From assembly GCA_013811975.1 (NCBI GenBank), contig JACCUF010000276.1:1-5959 (forward strand): a stretch of DNA of 5,959 nt. Reading direction: 5' to 3'. This document shows positions 5,751 through 5,959 of this stretch, one piece after another. The notes below the pieces were generated by a model that saw nothing but the letters and a program-made list of their open reading frames with translations, was not told the DNA's origin and did no database searches. Origin of the DNA: Geodermatophilaceae bacterium (GTDB lineage Bacteria > Actinomycetota > Actinomycetes > Mycobacteriales > Geodermatophilaceae). Position 1 is the first letter of the stretch, and each line of letters starts with the position of its first letter. The translations under genes were made by a program, and so were the position numbers.

Positions 5751-5959
5751 TCAGAACGTGCCGCGGGACTTGCCGGCGCGACTGCTGAGCTTGTTGACCA
5801 TCTCCTTGGCCTTGCGCTGATTCTCCGGCTTGGTGGCCTCGGTGCGCGCTCGGTCGACGAATTCCCTGATCTTGCGCTGGTTCTCGGGCTTGGCGGCCTC
5901 GCGCCGTGCGACGTCGATGACCTTCACCACGATGCCCGCCTTGAGTGCGCTCTTGATTA
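5751..5959 (-). CDS. C-terminal part of a charged helical repeat protein (N-terminus beyond right edge)
   Basis: Sixty-eight codons are open from the right edge to a TGA at 5751-5753. The visible protein begins IKSALKAGIVVKVIDVA, then has two 20-residue repeats, AREAAKPENQRKIREF-like and ARTEATKPENQRKAKEM-like, and ends in a basic tail, SSRAGKSRGTF. It is lysine/arginine/glutamate-rich and predicted to be helical, without Cys or a membrane segment. I do not recognise a named family, though small actinobacterial proteins with a KPENQRKI-like motif exist to my memory. It lies 13 bases before the start of the DUF4352-like gene on the same strand, so it probably heads or belongs to the kinase operon. 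The true start and any N-terminal domain are outside the window. GC-ending codons and absence of stops in this frame support coding. Confidence 0.72.
   Translation of the reverse strand, partial: IKSALKAGIVVKVIDVARREAAKPENQRKIREFVDRARTEATKPENQRKAKEMVNKLSSRAGKSRGTF
5790..5909 (-). repeat. Two 60-base tandem coding repeats
   Basis: The blocks at 5811-5850 and 5871-5910 are closely similar with an exact 60-base period, and each encodes a unit with an invariant KPENQRK core. Third-position differences between units show that the protein repeat has been maintained rather than just duplicated. Confidence 0.85.

Noticed and set aside
1..5959. CRISPR array, tRNA, rRNA, insertion-sequence ends
   Set aside because: No regularly spaced repeats of suitable length, no tRNA cloverleaf and no transposase or terminal inverted repeats were seen on reading; the tandem repeats found are coding.

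Overview
The window is very GC-rich, with GC-ending codons throughout. It carries a LAL-type ATPase regulator, a PknB-like membrane Ser/Thr kinase with a Thr/Pro/Glu-rich extracytoplasmic stalk, and a GTG start behind GGGGAGGA. Together these point to an actinobacterium. The genus cannot be fixed from the sequence.

Layout from left to right. (1) Positions 1457 down to the left edge, minus strand: the N-terminal ~485 residues of a large ATP-binding transcriptional regulator (MalT/LAL-like, AAA_16 type), cut by the window edge. (2) A 149-bp divergent intergenic region. (3) 1607-2461, plus: a class I SAM-dependent methyltransferase. (4) 2545-2997 and 2999-3319, plus: a tightly coupled pair encoding a small gp5/baseplate-V OB-fold spike protein and a small Cys/His-containing protein that looks like a PAAR-type spike tip. 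No sheath, tube, gp25, baseplate-J or ATPase gene is visible next to them. A 38-codon reading frame (3320-3436) follows directly and may be a small gene or a remnant. (5) 5087-3411, minus: a full-length transmembrane Ser/Thr kinase, convergent with the spike pair. (6) 5737-5137, minus: remains of a DUF4352-like membrane-anchored protein, apparently broken by an N-terminal frameshift, an in-frame TAG and perhaps a C-terminal frameshift. (7) 5957-5751, minus: the C-terminal 68 residues of an unrecognised charged helical protein with two 20-residue repeats, cut by the right edge.

Likely working units: the regulator and methyltransferase diverge from a shared control region. The spike and tip genes form a two-gene translational unit that could cap a contractile injection system or phage-tail-like particle whose other parts lie elsewhere. 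The minus-strand cluster (helical repeat protein, DUF4352 relic, kinase) reads as a signalling operon. Any link between kinase and spike is positional only. The least ordinary content is the isolated spike/tip cassette beside a kinase, and the multiply disrupted DUF4352-like gene.
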